A DNA stretch of 64,000 bases from NCBI RefSeq assembly GCF_000720255.1, contig NZ_JOJE01000018.1:124001-188000 (forward strand), written 5' to 3'. The notes beneath the pieces are model-generated. The model had not been told where the DNA came from and did not search any database. It was given only the letters and a program-made list of their open reading frames with translations. Every line of letters starts with the position of its first letter. The stretch's first letter is position 1. Both the position numbers and the translations under genes were made by a program. Shown here one piece after another: positions 1-9,139 of this stretch. This stretch comes from Streptomyces griseus subsp. griseus (GTDB lineage: Bacteria; Actinomycetota; Actinomycetes; Streptomycetales; Streptomycetaceae).

Positions 1-2
1 AG

Positions 3-523
<521 letters not shown>

Positions 524-527
<4 letters not shown>

Positions 528-1816
528 GCGAGCTCGGCGGGGACCGTCCGGCGGGGACTGATGCCTCGTCGCCGGGCGCGGGTCGAGCTGCGGCCGGGTC
601 CTCCTTTCACCAGATGTGGCGCGAGCTGCACCCCCTTGGTCGCCATCCCGACACCCAGGGCTACCGGCGTTTCGCCTGGACCCCCGCCGACGCCGAGTGC
701 CGGGCCTGGTTCCAGGGGCAGGCCGAGGCCCGCGGGCTGGCCTACGAGGTCGACCGGAACGGCAACCAGTGGGCCTGGCTGGGGGATCCGGGCGCCGGGG
801 ACGCCGTCGTCACCGGGTCGCATCTCGACTCCGTGCCCGACGGCGGGGCCTTCGACGGGCCCCTCGGGGTTGTGTCGTCCTTCGCCGCCCTGGATGAACT
901 CCGCACGCGAAACGTGACGTTCGCCAAGCCCCTCGCCGTCGTCAACTTCGGTGACGAGGAGGGCGCCCGGTTCGGGCTCGCCTGTGTCGGGTCGCGGCTG
1001 AGCGCCGGCCGGCTCACCGTCGAGCAGGCGCACCGGCTCACCGACGGGGACGGGATCACGCTCCCGCAGGCCATGGAGGCCGCCGGACACGACCCCGAGG
1101 CCATCGGGGCGGACCCCGAACGCCTCGCCCGCGTTGGCGCGTTCGTGGAACTGCACGTCGAGCAGGGGCGGGCCCTCGACCTGTCCGGCGACCGCGTCGG
1201 CATCGCGAGTTCCATCTGGCCGCACGGGCGCTGGCGGTTCGACTTCCACGGGGAGGCCAACCACGCCGGTACGACCCGGCTCGTCGACCGGCGCGACCCC
1301 ATGCTGCCGTACGCCGAGACCGTCCTCGCCGCCCGCCGCGAGGCACGGCTCGCCGGTGCCGTCGCCACCTTCGGCAAGATCGCCGTCGAGCCCAACGGTG
1401 TCAACGCCATCCCCTCTCTGGTGCGTGGCTGGCTCGACTCCCGCGCCGCCGACCAGCACGGCCTCGACCAGGTGGTCTCCGGCATCGAGAAGGCGGCCCG
1501 CGAGTACGCCGCGAGCCACGGCGTCGACCTCGACGTGGTCCGTGAGTCCTTCACACCCGTCGTCGAGTTCGACCACGCCCTGCGCGACGAACTCGCCCGC
1601 GTCCTCGGCACGGACACGGACCTCAAGGTGCCGGTGCTCGGCACCGGGGCCGGGCACGACGCCGGCATCCTCTCCGGGACCGTCCCGACCGCCATGCTGT
1701 TCGTGCGCAACCCCACAGGCGTCTCGCACTCCCCGGCCGAGTTCGCCGCCGAGGACGACTGCGTGGCCGGGGTGCTCGCACTCGCCGACGTACTGGAAGG
1801 ACTGGCCTGCTCGTGA
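524..1816 (+). CDS. M20-family amidohydrolase (allantoate amidohydrolase / N-carbamoyl-amino-acid hydrolase type) in hut operon
   Basis: This 430-residue protein belongs to the hydantoinase/carbamoylase branch of M20 metallopeptidases. Metal-site motifs are visible: [19 protein letters not shown] (His and bridging Asp), DEEGARFG (Glu pair), ELHVEQG and the C-terminal GAGHDAG region. The first 30 or so residues are Gly/Ala/Ser-rich and look disordered. It overlaps hutU and hutF by four bases at each end, so it is translated as part of the hut operon. Automated pipelines would call it allantoate amidohydrolase. Its place between urocanase and formimidoylglutamate deiminase, with no classical HutG in view, suggests that it removes the formyl group from N-formylglutamate. 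That role is inference; the family is certain. Start: GTG at 524 with purine-rich GAGGGTGAGG upstream. Confidence 0.9.
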
Positions 1817-3147
1817 CGCAGACGTACTGGCTGGAGCACGCCTGGCTCGACACCCACGTCGAACCGGGCGTGACCGTGGAGACCGGCGACGGCCGCATCA
1901 CCCACGTCCGCACCGGCACCTCAACCCCGCCACCCGGCGCCGAGATCCTGCGCGGACTGACCCTCCCAGGGCTGGCCAACGCCCACTCGCACGCCTTCCA
2001 CCGGGCCCTGCGCGGCACCGTCCAGGTCGGCTCCGGCACCTTCTGGACCTGGCGCGAGGTCATGTACACCACGGCCGACCGGCTCACCCCGGAGACCTAC
2101 CACGCGCTCGCCCGCGCCGTGTACGCAGAGATGGCGCTGGCCGGGATCACGGCCGTCGGCGAGTTCCACTACGTGCACCACGCCCCCGGCGGCACCCCCT
2201 ACGCCGACCCCAACGCGATGGGCGAGGCCCTCGTCGCGGCCGCCGCCGACGCCGGGATCCGCATCACCCTCCTCGACACCGCGTACCTCTCCTCCGGCTT
2301 CGGACAGCCGCCCGACACCCACCAGCTCCGCTTCTCCGACGGCAGCGCGGAGGCCTGGGCCGAACGCTGTTCAGTTCTCAAGGAACGGGATCACGCGCGG
2401 ATCGGGGCGGCCATCCACTCCGTGCGGGCCGTGCCGGCCAAGGAGCTGGCGACCGTGGTGCGCTGGGCCGAGGAACGGCGGGCCCCGCTGCACGTCCACC
2501 TCTCCGAACAGACCGCCGAGAACGACGCCTGCGAGCAGGCCCACGGCTGCACGCCCACGCAGCTCCTCTCCGAACACGGTGTCCTCGGACCCCGCACCAC
2601 TGGCGTCCACAACACCCACCTCACGGACGCGGACATCGCGCTGATCGGCGGCAGCGGGACCGGCACCTGCATGTGCCCCACCACGGAGCGGGACCTCGCG
2701 GACGGCATCGGCCCGGCCGCCGCCCTTCAGCTGGCCGGCTCCCCGCTCTCGCTCGGCTCCGACAGCCACGCCGTGATCGACCTGCTCGAAGAGGCACGCG
2801 CGATGGAGCTGAACGAGCGCCTGCGCACCCGCACCCGGGGCCACTGGACGGCCGCCGCCCTGCTGCGGGCCGCCTCCGCCGACGGCCACGCCGCCCTCGG
2901 CTGGGAGGACGCCGGCACCATCGAGGCCGGCGCGCTCGCCGACCTCACGACGATCGCGCTCGACTCGGTCAGGACAGCGGGACCGCTTCCGCGGCTCGCG
3001 GCCGAGACGGCCGTATTCGCTGCGTCGGCAGCAGACGTGTCGCATACGGTCGTGGGGGGACGGCACGTCGTACGGGACGGGGTGCACCGCCTCGTACCGG
3101 ATGTGCCGAAGGCCCTCGCGGACGCCGTCGCAGCCCTGCGCGGATGA
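1813..3147 (+). CDS. hutF: Formimidoylglutamate deiminase
   Basis: HutF is an amidohydrolase-superfamily enzyme that converts N-formimidoyl-L-glutamate to N-formyl-L-glutamate plus ammonia. The 444-residue protein has the metal-binding HxH pair in [15 protein letters not shown], the downstream HVHLSEQ histidine, the VHNTHLTD segment and the [12 protein letters not shown] aspartate motif, all typical of HutF rather than of imidazolonepropionase. It starts with GTG inside the stop of the preceding gene (GTGA overlap). It feeds N-formylglutamate to a deformylase, possibly the adjacent M20 enzyme. About 80 bases separate it from hutI, which is likely in the same operon. Confidence 0.94.
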   Translation: MTQTYWLEHAWLDTHVEPGVTVETGDGRITHVRTGTSTPPPGAEILRGLTLPGLANAHSHAFHRALRGTVQVGSGTFWTWREVMYTTADRLTPETYHALARAVYAEMALAGITAVGEFHYVHHAPGGTPYADPNAMGEALVAAAADAGIRITLLDTAYLSSGFGQPPDTHQLRFSDGSAEAWAERCSVLKERDHARIGAAIHSVRAVPAKELATVVRWAEERRAPLHVHLSEQTAENDACEQAHGCTPTQLLSEHGVLGPRTTGVHNTHLTDADIALIGGSGTGTCMCPTTERDLADGIGPAAALQLAGSPLSLGSDSHAVIDLLEEARAMELNERLRTRTRGHWTAAALLRAASADGHAALGWEDAGTIEAGALADLTTIALDSVRTAGPLPRLAAETAVFAASAADVSHTVVGGRHVVRDGVHRLVPDVPKALADAVAALRG

Positions 3148-3224
3148 CCCCGGGCCGCCCGCCGGCGCGGCCCGCCTCCGCCTCCGAGCCCCACCCCACC
3201 GCCGACCAGGCCAGCAAGGACGCC

Positions 3225-4439
3225 ATGAGCAACGCGACGACCGACAGCCCCGCCCACTCCGCGAGCACCGCGAGCACGCTCATCACCAACATCGCCGCCC
3301 TGGTCACCAACGACCCCTCCCTCGGTGACAACTCTCCCCTCGGACTGGTCCAGGACGCGGCCGTCGTCATCGAGGGCGACCGCATCGCGTGGACCGGTGA
3401 TCAAAGCAAAGCACCCGCCACTGACAACCGGGTCGACGCGGGCGGCCGGGCCGTCCTGCCGGGCTTCGTGGACTCCCACTCCCACCTGGTCTTCGCGGGC
3501 GACCGCACACAGGAGTTCAACGCCCGCATGTCCGGCCGGCCCTACAGCGCGGGCGGCATCCGGACGACCGTCGCCGCCACCCGGGCCGCGAGCGACGCCG
3601 AGCTGGAGGCCAACCTCACCCGCTACCTCGCCGAGGCCCTCCGCCAGGGCACGACCACCTTCGAGACCAAGTCCGGCTACGGCCTGACCGTCGAGGACGA
3701 GGCCCGCGCCCTGCGCATCGCCGCCGCCCACACCGAGGAGGTCACCTACCTCGGCGCCCACATCGTCTCCCCGGAGCACGCCGGCGATCCGGCCGCGTAC
3801 GTCGCCCTGGTCACCGGCGAGATGCTGGACGCCTGCGCGCCGCACGCCCGGTGGATCGACGTGTTCTGCGAGAAGGGCGCCTTCGACGGCGACCAGGCCC
3901 GCGCGATCCTCACCGCGGGCAAGGCGAAGGGCCTGCACCCGCGCATCCACGCCAACCAGCTGTCCTACGGCCCCGGCGTCCAGCTCGCCGTCGAACTCGA
4001 CGCGGCCAGCGCCGACCACTGCACCCATCTGACCGACGCCGACGTGGACGCCCTGGCCCACAGCCGCACGGTCGCCACGCTGCTGCCCGGCGCCGAGTTC
4101 TCCACCCGCGCCGAGTGGCCCGACGCCCGCCGCCTCCTCGACGCCGGCGTCACCGTCGCCCTGTCCACGGACTGCAACCCGGGCTCGTCGTTCACCTCGT
4201 CCGTGCCGTTCTGCGTCGCGCTCGCGGTACGGGACATGCGCATGACCCCGGACGAGGCGGTCTGGTCGGCCACGGCGGGCGGCGCGGCGGCCCTGCGCCG
4301 CGACGACATCGGCCGCCTCGGCCCCGGCGCCTACGCCGACCTGATCCTCCTGGACGCCCCGAGCCACGTTCATCTGGCCTACCGGCCCGGTGTTCCGCTG
4401 GTGTCCGAGGTCTGGCGCAGGGGCGTACGGGTGGCCTGA
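3225..4439 (+). CDS. hutI: Imidazolonepropionase
   Basis: HutI hydrolyses 4-imidazolone-5-propionate to N-formimidoylglutamate and links HutU to HutF. The 404-residue product shows [18 protein letters not shown] with the HxH metal motif, [25 protein letters not shown], and the [11 protein letters not shown] loop that is diagnostic for imidazolonepropionase. The open frame extends far upstream, but that part is an Arg/Pro/Ser-rich shadow of hutF. I chose ATG 3225 because AAGGA lies six bases upstream and the protein then has a normal family length, apart from a Ser/Thr/Ala-rich first 20 residues. It is last in the hut operon and converges on the sigma-factor gene. Confidence 0.95.
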   Translation: MSNATTDSPAHSASTASTLITNIAALVTNDPSLGDNSPLGLVQDAAVVIEGDRIAWTGDQSKAPATDNRVDAGGRAVLPGFVDSHSHLVFAGDRTQEFNARMSGRPYSAGGIRTTVAATRAASDAELEANLTRYLAEALRQGTTTFETKSGYGLTVEDEARALRIAAAHTEEVTYLGAHIVSPEHAGDPAAYVALVTGEMLDACAPHARWIDVFCEKGAFDGDQARAILTAGKAKGLHPRIHANQLSYGPGVQLAVELDAASADHCTHLTDADVDALAHSRTVATLLPGAEFSTRAEWPDARRLLDAGVTVALSTDCNPGSSFTSSVPFCVALAVRDMRMTPDEAVWSATAGGAAALRRDDIGRLGPGAYADLILLDAPSHVHLAYRPGVPLVSEVWRRGVRVA

Positions 4440-4488
4440 GCCGCCCACCGGGCACCCGGACAGCGCCGCGGCTCCTCTGTACCAGTCT

Positions 4489-4509
4489 CAGCCTCATGAT
4501 CGGAGGCTG
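4489..4509. terminator. Small hairpin between convergent hutI and sigma gene
   Basis: Seven-base perfect arms (CAGCCTC and GAGGCTG) flank a seven-base loop in the 133-base gap between two convergent genes. There is no T tract, which is usual in streptomycetes. A role as a shared terminator is inferred from position. Confidence 0.4.
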
Positions 4510-4572
4510 GGGCCGGCGCAGAAGAGCCGCGAGGCAGTCCGCTGTGTGGGGTTTTGTTGTCCCGTGTCGGAT

Positions 4573-5490
4573 TTACTCCTCCACGGTGAGTCCCTTGCGG
4601 AGGCGTACGAGCGTCCGCGACAGCAGTCGCGAGACGTGCATCTGGGAGATGCCCAGCTCGTCGCCGATCTCCGACTGGGTCATGTTGGCGACGAAGCGGA
4701 GGGAGAGGATCCTTCTGTCCCGCTGCGGGAGCTCGGCGATGAGCGGCTTCAGGGACTCGACGTACTCGATGCCCTCGAGGCCGTGGTCCTCGTAGCCGAT
4801 CCGGTCGGCGAGCGCGCCCTCGGAGTCGTCCTCCTCGGGCTGGGCGTCCAGGGAGGAGGCGGTGTACGCGTTGGACGCCGCCATGCCCTCGACGACCTCG
4901 TCCTTGGTGAGGCCGAGGCGTTCCGCCAACTCCTGGACGGTGGGGGCCCGGTCCAGCTTCTGGGCGAGCTCGTCGCCGGCCTTGGCCAGGTCGAGCCGGA
5001 GCTCCTGGAGCCGCCGCGGGACGCGTACGGACCATGAGGTGTCACGGAAGAAACGCTTGATCTCGCCGACGATGGTTGGCATCGCGAACGTGGGGAACTC
5101 GACTCCCCGGGAGAGCTCGAAGCGGTCGATCGCCTTGATCAGGCCGATGGTGCCGACCTGGATGATGTCCTCGAGGGGCTCACTGCGGGAGCGGAAGCGG
5201 GAGGCGGCGAACTTGACCAGGGCGAGGTTGAGTTCGACGAGGGTGTTGCGGACGTACGAGTATTCGTGGGTGCCTTCCTCGAGCGACTCCAGACGCTCGA
5301 AGAGGGTTTTCGACAGGGCCCGCGCGTCGACGGGTCCGACCTCGTCGTACGGGGGTATCTCCGGAAGTCCGGACAGGACGTCGTCCTGGTCGGCGAGTAC
5401 GCCGTGGTCCTGTTCGATGGGATCCAGATGTTCCGGAGGGGGTGTCGACGTCGTCGTCCGGGTATGCGAGGCGTCGAGCCGGGGTGACAT
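4573..5490 (-). CDS. SigB/SigF-type RNA polymerase sigma factor
   Basis: This is a group 3 sigma-70 factor of the stress/development class found in Streptomyces as SigB, SigF, SigG, SigH and others. Region 2 is clear (ELNLALVKFAASRFRSR, EDIIQVGTIGLIKAIDRFE, PTFAMPTIVGEIKRFFRD), followed by region 3 (RLQELRLDLAKAGDEL) and the region 4 helix-turn-helix (ANMTQSEIGDELGISQMHVSRLLSRTL). An in-frame start exists at 5514 without a ribosome site. I chose ATG 5490 because GGAGG sits six bases before it, giving 305 residues. The divergent neighbours encode an anti-anti-sigma factor and an anti-sigma kinase, so activity is probably set by partner switching. In S. coelicolor the gene in this position is sigI as I recall; the symbol is withheld because orthology was not tested. 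Confidence 0.93.
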   Translation of the reverse strand: MSPRLDASHTRTTTSTPPPEHLDPIEQDHGVLADQDDVLSGLPEIPPYDEVGPVDARALSKTLFERLESLEEGTHEYSYVRNTLVELNLALVKFAASRFRSRSEPLEDIIQVGTIGLIKAIDRFELSRGVEFPTFAMPTIVGEIKRFFRDTSWSVRVPRRLQELRLDLAKAGDELAQKLDRAPTVQELAERLGLTKDEVVEGMAASNAYTASSLDAQPEEDDSEGALADRIGYEDHGLEGIEYVESLKPLIAELPQRDRRILSLRFVANMTQSEIGDELGISQMHVSRLLSRTLVRLRKGLTVEE

Positions 5491-5645
5491 GATGTCCTCC
5501 ATCGTTCTCGGCATAAGGCTGCCGGAGCCAGTTCGTGCACTGCGGTGTGCGGCGCCTCCAAAGCCGGCCGTGTCGGGTACGTGTCCTTACTAGCCCTACC
5601 CGCTTTCCCGAGCCGCCCGCAAGTGCGTTTGGTTCGCAAATGTCC

Positions 5646-5669
5646 GTTTGTGGGTGGTTGTTCGGGTGT
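5646..5669 (+). promoter_or_regulatory. Candidate stress-sigma promoter (GTTT-N14-GGGTGT)
   Basis: GTTT at 5646-5649 and GGGTGT at 5664-5669 are 14 bases apart, close to the GTTT-N13-15-GGGTA(T/C) pattern recognised by Streptomyces SigB/SigH-type factors. It lies 70 bases before the anti-anti-sigma gene and would fit autoregulation by the divergent sigma factor. The -10 has one deviation from consensus. Confidence 0.4.
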
Positions 5670-5739
5670 CGGAGTGTGTGAGGAAGGCGTAGTGTTCGAG
5701 GGCGTCAGTCAGCAGCCACGACCTCGGGAGAGAGACGGC

Positions 5740-6117
5740 ATGGACCACGGGACGGTCGGCAGCGCGCAGTCGGGCCGGCTTCTGGTGGAGGTGCGGCAAG
5801 AAGGCTCCAGTGCCGTCGTGACTCCGGCAGGTGAGTTGGATCACCACACGGCCGATTTGTTGCGTGAGCCACTCGAGGATTGCCTCGACAAGGGCCTCAG
5901 TCGGCTGGTCGTCGACTGCTCGCGCCTGGAGTTCTGCGACTCCACCGGGTTGAACGTTCTGCTCGGGGCCCGGCTCAAGGCGGAGTCCGCCGGAGGCGGG
6001 GTGCATCTGGCGGGGATGCTGCCCGTAGTCGCACGGGTCTTCGAGATCACGGGCGCGGACGCGGTCTTCACCGTGCACGAGACGGTCGAGGCGGCCCTGG
6101 CCGGCGACGCCGGCTGA
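5740..6117 (+). CDS. Anti-anti-sigma factor (STAS domain, SpoIIAA/RsbV family)
   Basis: The 125-residue protein is a single STAS domain. It has the beta-strand TPAGELDHHTADLLREPLE and the phospho-acceptor motif LEFCDSTGLNVLL, with Ser68 as the residue expected to be phosphorylated by the cognate anti-sigma kinase. Unphosphorylated protein would bind the kinase and free the sigma factor. The frame is open upstream to about 5545, but ATG 5740 follows GGGAGAGAG at good spacing and gives normal family length. It is divergent from the sigma gene and precedes the ATP-binding anti-sigma gene, completing a three-protein switch. Confidence 0.93.
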   Translation: MDHGTVGSAQSGRLLVEVRQEGSSAVVTPAGELDHHTADLLREPLEDCLDKGLSRLVVDCSRLEFCDSTGLNVLLGARLKAESAGGGVHLAGMLPVVARVFEITGADAVFTVHETVEAALAGDAG

Positions 6118-6482
6118 CCCGGCGGACGGGACCGGTGAGACGACCGCCCTTCGCGGCCCGCCCTTCGTGCCTGTTCACCGCAGCCTCCCCGACGCTCTTG
6201 CGTCGGCACGTCCCGCACGTCACATCTTCCAAGCCGAACAGAGGGGTGTTCTGCCGGTTCGCCCGGGCAGGAGACAACCTGAACATGTCGGTGGCAAATG
6301 GTGGCGGGAGGACGCGGAACCGGCGTTCCGGAGCCAGAATCGAGGACGACCGGCCGTGAATCCGGAAGGATCGCCGGTGGACCGAGCCGGAACCGTGTGT
6401 ACTGCAAGAGCCGTGTGTACTGACTGACCGGACAGAATGACTTTTGAATCGTGAACTGGTGAATCGGTGAGGTGAAGCGCTG
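6118..6482. other. 365-base non-coding gap in the sigma locus
   Basis: I see no credible gene here. The stretch contains the direct repeat CCGTGTGTACTG (copies begin at about 6394 and 6411) some 70 bases before the anti-sigma gene, where a promoter would be expected. No hairpin is obvious. Confidence 0.5.
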
Positions 6483-7103
6483 ATGAGCACCACCCGGCCT
6501 TATTCGCCGGGCTCCCCTGAGCCCAGCGGCGCTTCCGGGGCGTTCCATGGAGGCGACGCGCCGGGGTCCGGGGCGACCCCGGGGGGCGTGCCGGGGGGCA
6601 GTGCGTCCGGCGACGGCACGGCCGTGCCGTCGGCCACGACGGGGGCACCGGGGGCGTCCGCGACGCCGAGCCCGGCCGGAGCGGCGTCGACGGGCCGCCA
6701 GGTCCGCCGGCTGAGCTTCGACGACGTGAGCGGGGTCGTACCTCTCGCCCGTGACTTCGCACGTCAGGCACTGTACGCGTGGGGCTGGCTGCCCGCCGCG
6801 ACGGCCGACCAGCGGGCCGCCGCCGAGGACGTGCTGCTCGTCGTGTCCGAGCTGGTCACCAACGCCTGCCTGCATGCCGAGGGGCCGGACGAACTCCAGA
6901 TCGGCTGCGACAACAAGGTGATCCGCGTCGAGGTCTCCGACCGCGGCACCGGCCAGCCGGCCCCCCGCACCCCGCACCGCGCCGGTCGCCCCGGCGGTCA
7001 TGGCATGTTCATCGTGCAGCGACTCTGCCTGGACTGGGGCGTCGTCCGCATCCCCGGCGTGGCCGGAAAGAAGGTCTGGGCAGAACTGGGCGCCCCGGCG
7101 TAA
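6483..7103 (+). CDS. Anti-sigma factor, RsbW/SpoIIAB-like GHKL serine kinase
   Basis: The C-terminal 135 residues form a HATPase_c_2 (GHKL) domain: the N box is EDVLLVVSELVTNACLHA, the G1 box VSDRGTG and the G2 box GGHGMFIVQRL. Such proteins bind their sigma factor and phosphorylate the antagonist STAS protein. The first 70 residues are an unusual Gly/Ser/Pro/Ala-rich stretch without structure, absent from short RsbW proteins. ATG 6483 is preceded by GTGAGG. The adjacent STAS gene and the divergent sigma gene make it the likely kinase of this switch. In the family, the kinase Glu and Asn of the N box are both present. Confidence 0.9.
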   Translation: MSTTRPYSPGSPEPSGASGAFHGGDAPGSGATPGGVPGGSASGDGTAVPSATTGAPGASATPSPAGAASTGRQVRRLSFDDVSGVVPLARDFARQALYAWGWLPAATADQRAAAEDVLLVVSELVTNACLHAEGPDELQIGCDNKVIRVEVSDRGTGQPAPRTPHRAGRPGGHGMFIVQRLCLDWGVVRIPGVAGKKVWAELGAPA

Positions 7104-7479
7104 CCAACGCCACACCTGCGGCGCTCGACGGCGACCCCCGCCGCCGTGCGCTCACGGCGCCGTCCCGCCCCGCGCCTCGCCTACGCCCGACGTGCCCGCC
7201 CAGCCGCACTGCCGCACGTACGCCACGTCCGTCCTTCCCGTCCGGCGTGCTCGCGCGGTCCTTCCCGTCCGGCGTGCTCGCGCCGCGCTTCCTCCGGCGG
7301 GCCTGCGCCCGCGCCGCGCTTCCCGTCCGGGCTCGCCGCGTCACCCGGGCCGCCCGCGCGGCGTCGGCCCACCTGTCCCTGCTGTGCCCCGCACCGCGCC
7401 GGCCCCTCCCGCGCCCGGCTCCCGATCCCCACAACTCCGGTCCGCCCGTGTCTTCCTTCCTCACGTACCCGGGCGTACC
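7104..7479. other. Non-coding gap holding a 26-base direct repeat
   Basis: No gene is supported; all frames give Arg/Pro-rich shadow peptides. At 7231-7256 and 7258-7283 the same 26 bases occur twice in tandem (period 27; core TTCCCGTCCGGCGTGCTCG), and a partial third copy (TTCCCGTCCGG) lies near 7319. No terminator hairpin is obvious. Confidence 0.5.
7231..7283 (+). repeat. Tandem 26-base direct repeat, two copies
   Basis: Two identical 26-base copies separated by one base, with core TTCCCGTCCGGCGTGCTCG. A truncated copy follows about 60 bases later. This looks like a local duplication in non-coding DNA. Confidence 0.75.
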
Positions 7480-7508
7480 TTGACGGACCGATCTGATGTG
7501 CCGTCAGA
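7480..7508 (+). promoter_or_regulatory. Inverted repeat and TTGACG element before the secreted-protein operon
   Basis: TTGACG at 7480 overlaps an inverted repeat TGACGG-N14-CCGTCA (7481-7506). Nested in the same stretch is TCTGA-N7-TCAGA (7492-7508), only 12 bases before the first start codon. This fits an operator over the promoter or 5' end of the operon. The regulator is unknown. Confidence 0.4.
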
Positions 7509-7520
7509 AATGAGGGGACC

Positions 7521-8237
7521 GTGTCGAATCAGAAGCGAACCGCCGCGCTCGCGACTGTCGCGGCCCTGGCGGGGTCGGCGGTGTGGGGGGCCGCACCGGT
7601 GGCCCGGGCCGCGGTCGTCGACGTCAACTACGCCTGCGAGACGCCCATCGGCGACAAGAGTGCCGTCTCGCCGATCGACATCAGGGGCGTCAGAAGCGGC
7701 TCCGGCTACAAGATCACCATGTCCTGGCAGAAAGGCGTCTCCTCCAGCCCCATAGAGCTGGGCAAGGGCGCGATGAACCCGAGCGCCACCGTCAAGCTGG
7801 GCGGCGCGGACAGCGGCACCGTCACCGTCACCGGCCCCGCCAACCAGACCGCGATCCCGGCCGACACCCCCATCAAGATCAACGACCTGTCCGGCACGTA
7901 CATCCCGAAGAAGACCGGCAAGGTCACCTTCACGGCCGGCGCGCTCACCATCAAGGCCCTCGGTACGACCACCACGTGCACCCCCACCACCAACCCCGGC
8001 GCGTCCCTCACCCTCGACGTGACGGCGGCGTCCGGTGGCGGGTCGGGCGGCTCCGGCGGCACGTCCGGGACCGGTGGCGCGCAGACCGGCGGCGACTCCG
8101 GCGCCCGGCTCCCGCAGACCGGCCCCGAGGACTCCGCCATCGCCCTCGGCACACTCGGCGGCACCGTGCTGCTCGCCGGCGCCGCGGGCGCCCTGTGGCT
8201 GACCCGGCGCAACCAGCCGGTACGCACCCGCCGCTGA
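7521..8237 (+). CDS. Secreted single-domain protein with LPQTG-type sorting signal
   Basis: This 238-residue protein has a Sec signal peptide (KRTAALATVAALAGSAVWGA, likely cut after VARA), then one domain of about 130 residues beginning YACETPIGDK and ending ALGTTTTCTP. A Gly/Ser/Thr linker, LPQTG, a hydrophobic segment and an RRNQPVRTRR tail follow, the layout of a sortase substrate. The same domain occurs in the fourth gene of this operon with very similar motifs (PIGDK, LGGADSGTV, IKALGTTTTCTP). The two framing cysteines may form a disulphide. GTG 7521 follows AGGGGACC. I do not know a function; a surface-exposed beta-sandwich is a guess from Thr/Gly content and repeats. Confidence 0.85.
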   Translation: MSNQKRTAALATVAALAGSAVWGAAPVARAAVVDVNYACETPIGDKSAVSPIDIRGVRSGSGYKITMSWQKGVSSSPIELGKGAMNPSATVKLGGADSGTVTVTGPANQTAIPADTPIKINDLSGTYIPKKTGKVTFTAGALTIKALGTTTTCTPTTNPGASLTLDVTAASGGGSGGSGGTSGTGGAQTGGDSGARLPQTGPEDSAIALGTLGGTVLLAGAAGALWLTRRNQPVRTRR

Positions 8238-8296
8238 CCTCCGCCGACCCGCTGGAGTCGACCGACCCGGAGTCGATACCACCGCTGGAGCCGCCG

Positions 8297-9139
8297 ATGT
8301 CGTTCGCCGCCCGTGTCCTGTTCCTGGCCGCGCTGTGTGCCCTGGGCCCGATCCCCGCGGCCGGCGCCGCCGACGGCTGGTCCCTCGCGCCCTCCGGCGG
8401 CGGGCGGCCGTCCTTCTACGCCGAGGGCGTCCCCGGGGCGGACCTGCGGGACACGGTGTCCGTGACCAACCGGAACACGCGACCGGTCACCGTACGGCTG
8501 ACCGCCACCGGCGCGCCGGTGACCTTCGCCGAGGCCGCCGTCCGGATCCCCGCCCGCACCCGCGCCGACATCCCGTTCACCGTGCGCCTCCCGGCGGACA
8601 GGGCGACCGGCGACCGTACCGGCGCCATCGTCGCGCGGGACGCCGACGGCCGGCACACCACCGTACGGCTGCTGCTGCGCACCGGCGGCCCGAAGCTCGC
8701 CGCGCTGACCGTGGAGCACGTGGCAGTACGCGGCGACCGCATCACGTACGAGCTGGTCGACCGGGGCACGACGGCCCTCACGCCGCGCCTGGAGGTGCGG
8801 GCGGACGGGGTCCTCGGCCGGGTTCTGGACCGCGCCCCGCGCACCCTGCCCGTCGAACTCGCCCCGGGCAGCCGCCTGAGGCTCACCGAACCGTGGCCCG
8901 ACCCGCCCGCCCTGGACGCGGTGGACGTCCGGCTGACGGCGACCGCTGCGGGCGGCGCGCGCGAAACCGCGCAGGCCTCCGCACGGTTCGTGCCGTGGGA
9001 CGCGGTGGCGGGCACCGCGGCCGCCGCGCTGCTCGCCGGGACCGCCGTGGCCGTACGGCGGCGAGGGCGTCGTAAGGACGAGCGAGCGGTCCCCGAATCC
9101 CCCAGCCCGGAGGCCGGGTTTACGGGAGCGGTGGGATGA
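8297..9139 (+). CDS. Secreted membrane-anchored protein, DUF916-like
   Basis: The 280-residue product has a signal peptide (RVLFLAALCALGPIPAAGAA), a beta-rich extracellular part (YAEGVPGADLRDTVSVTNRNT, VRIPARTRADIPFTVRLPAD, TGAIVA) and a C-terminal membrane helix near residues 236-255 followed by an RRRGRRK anchor. The N-terminal part resembles the DUF916-like immunoglobulin-type domains that sit beside WxL or sortase-type surface proteins. ATG 8297 has GGAG seven bases upstream; the open frame upstream is a shadow of the previous gene. The next gene starts within its stop (ATGA). It probably assembles with its neighbours at the cell surface, which is inference from the operon. Confidence 0.8.
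   Translation: MSFAARVLFLAALCALGPIPAAGAADGWSLAPSGGGRPSFYAEGVPGADLRDTVSVTNRNTRPVTVRLTATGAPVTFAEAAVRIPARTRADIPFTVRLPADRATGDRTGAIVARDADGRHTTVRLLLRTGGPKLAALTVEHVAVRGDRITYELVDRGTTALTPRLEVRADGVLGRVLDRAPRTLPVELAPGSRLRLTEPWPDPPALDAVDVRLTATAAGGARETAQASARFVPWDAVAGTAAAALLAGTAVAVRRRGRRKDERAVPESPSPEAGFTGAVG

Noticed and set aside
1134..3224. Very long open frame running from inside the M20 gene through hutF into hutI
   Set aside because: The peptide before 3225 is Arg/Pro/Ser-rich and mirrors high-GC shadow frames of the real genes; only the part from ATG 3225 has family motifs.
5491..5514. Upstream ATG for the sigma factor at 5514
   Set aside because: No ribosome site precedes it, whereas GGAGG sits six bases before ATG 5490.
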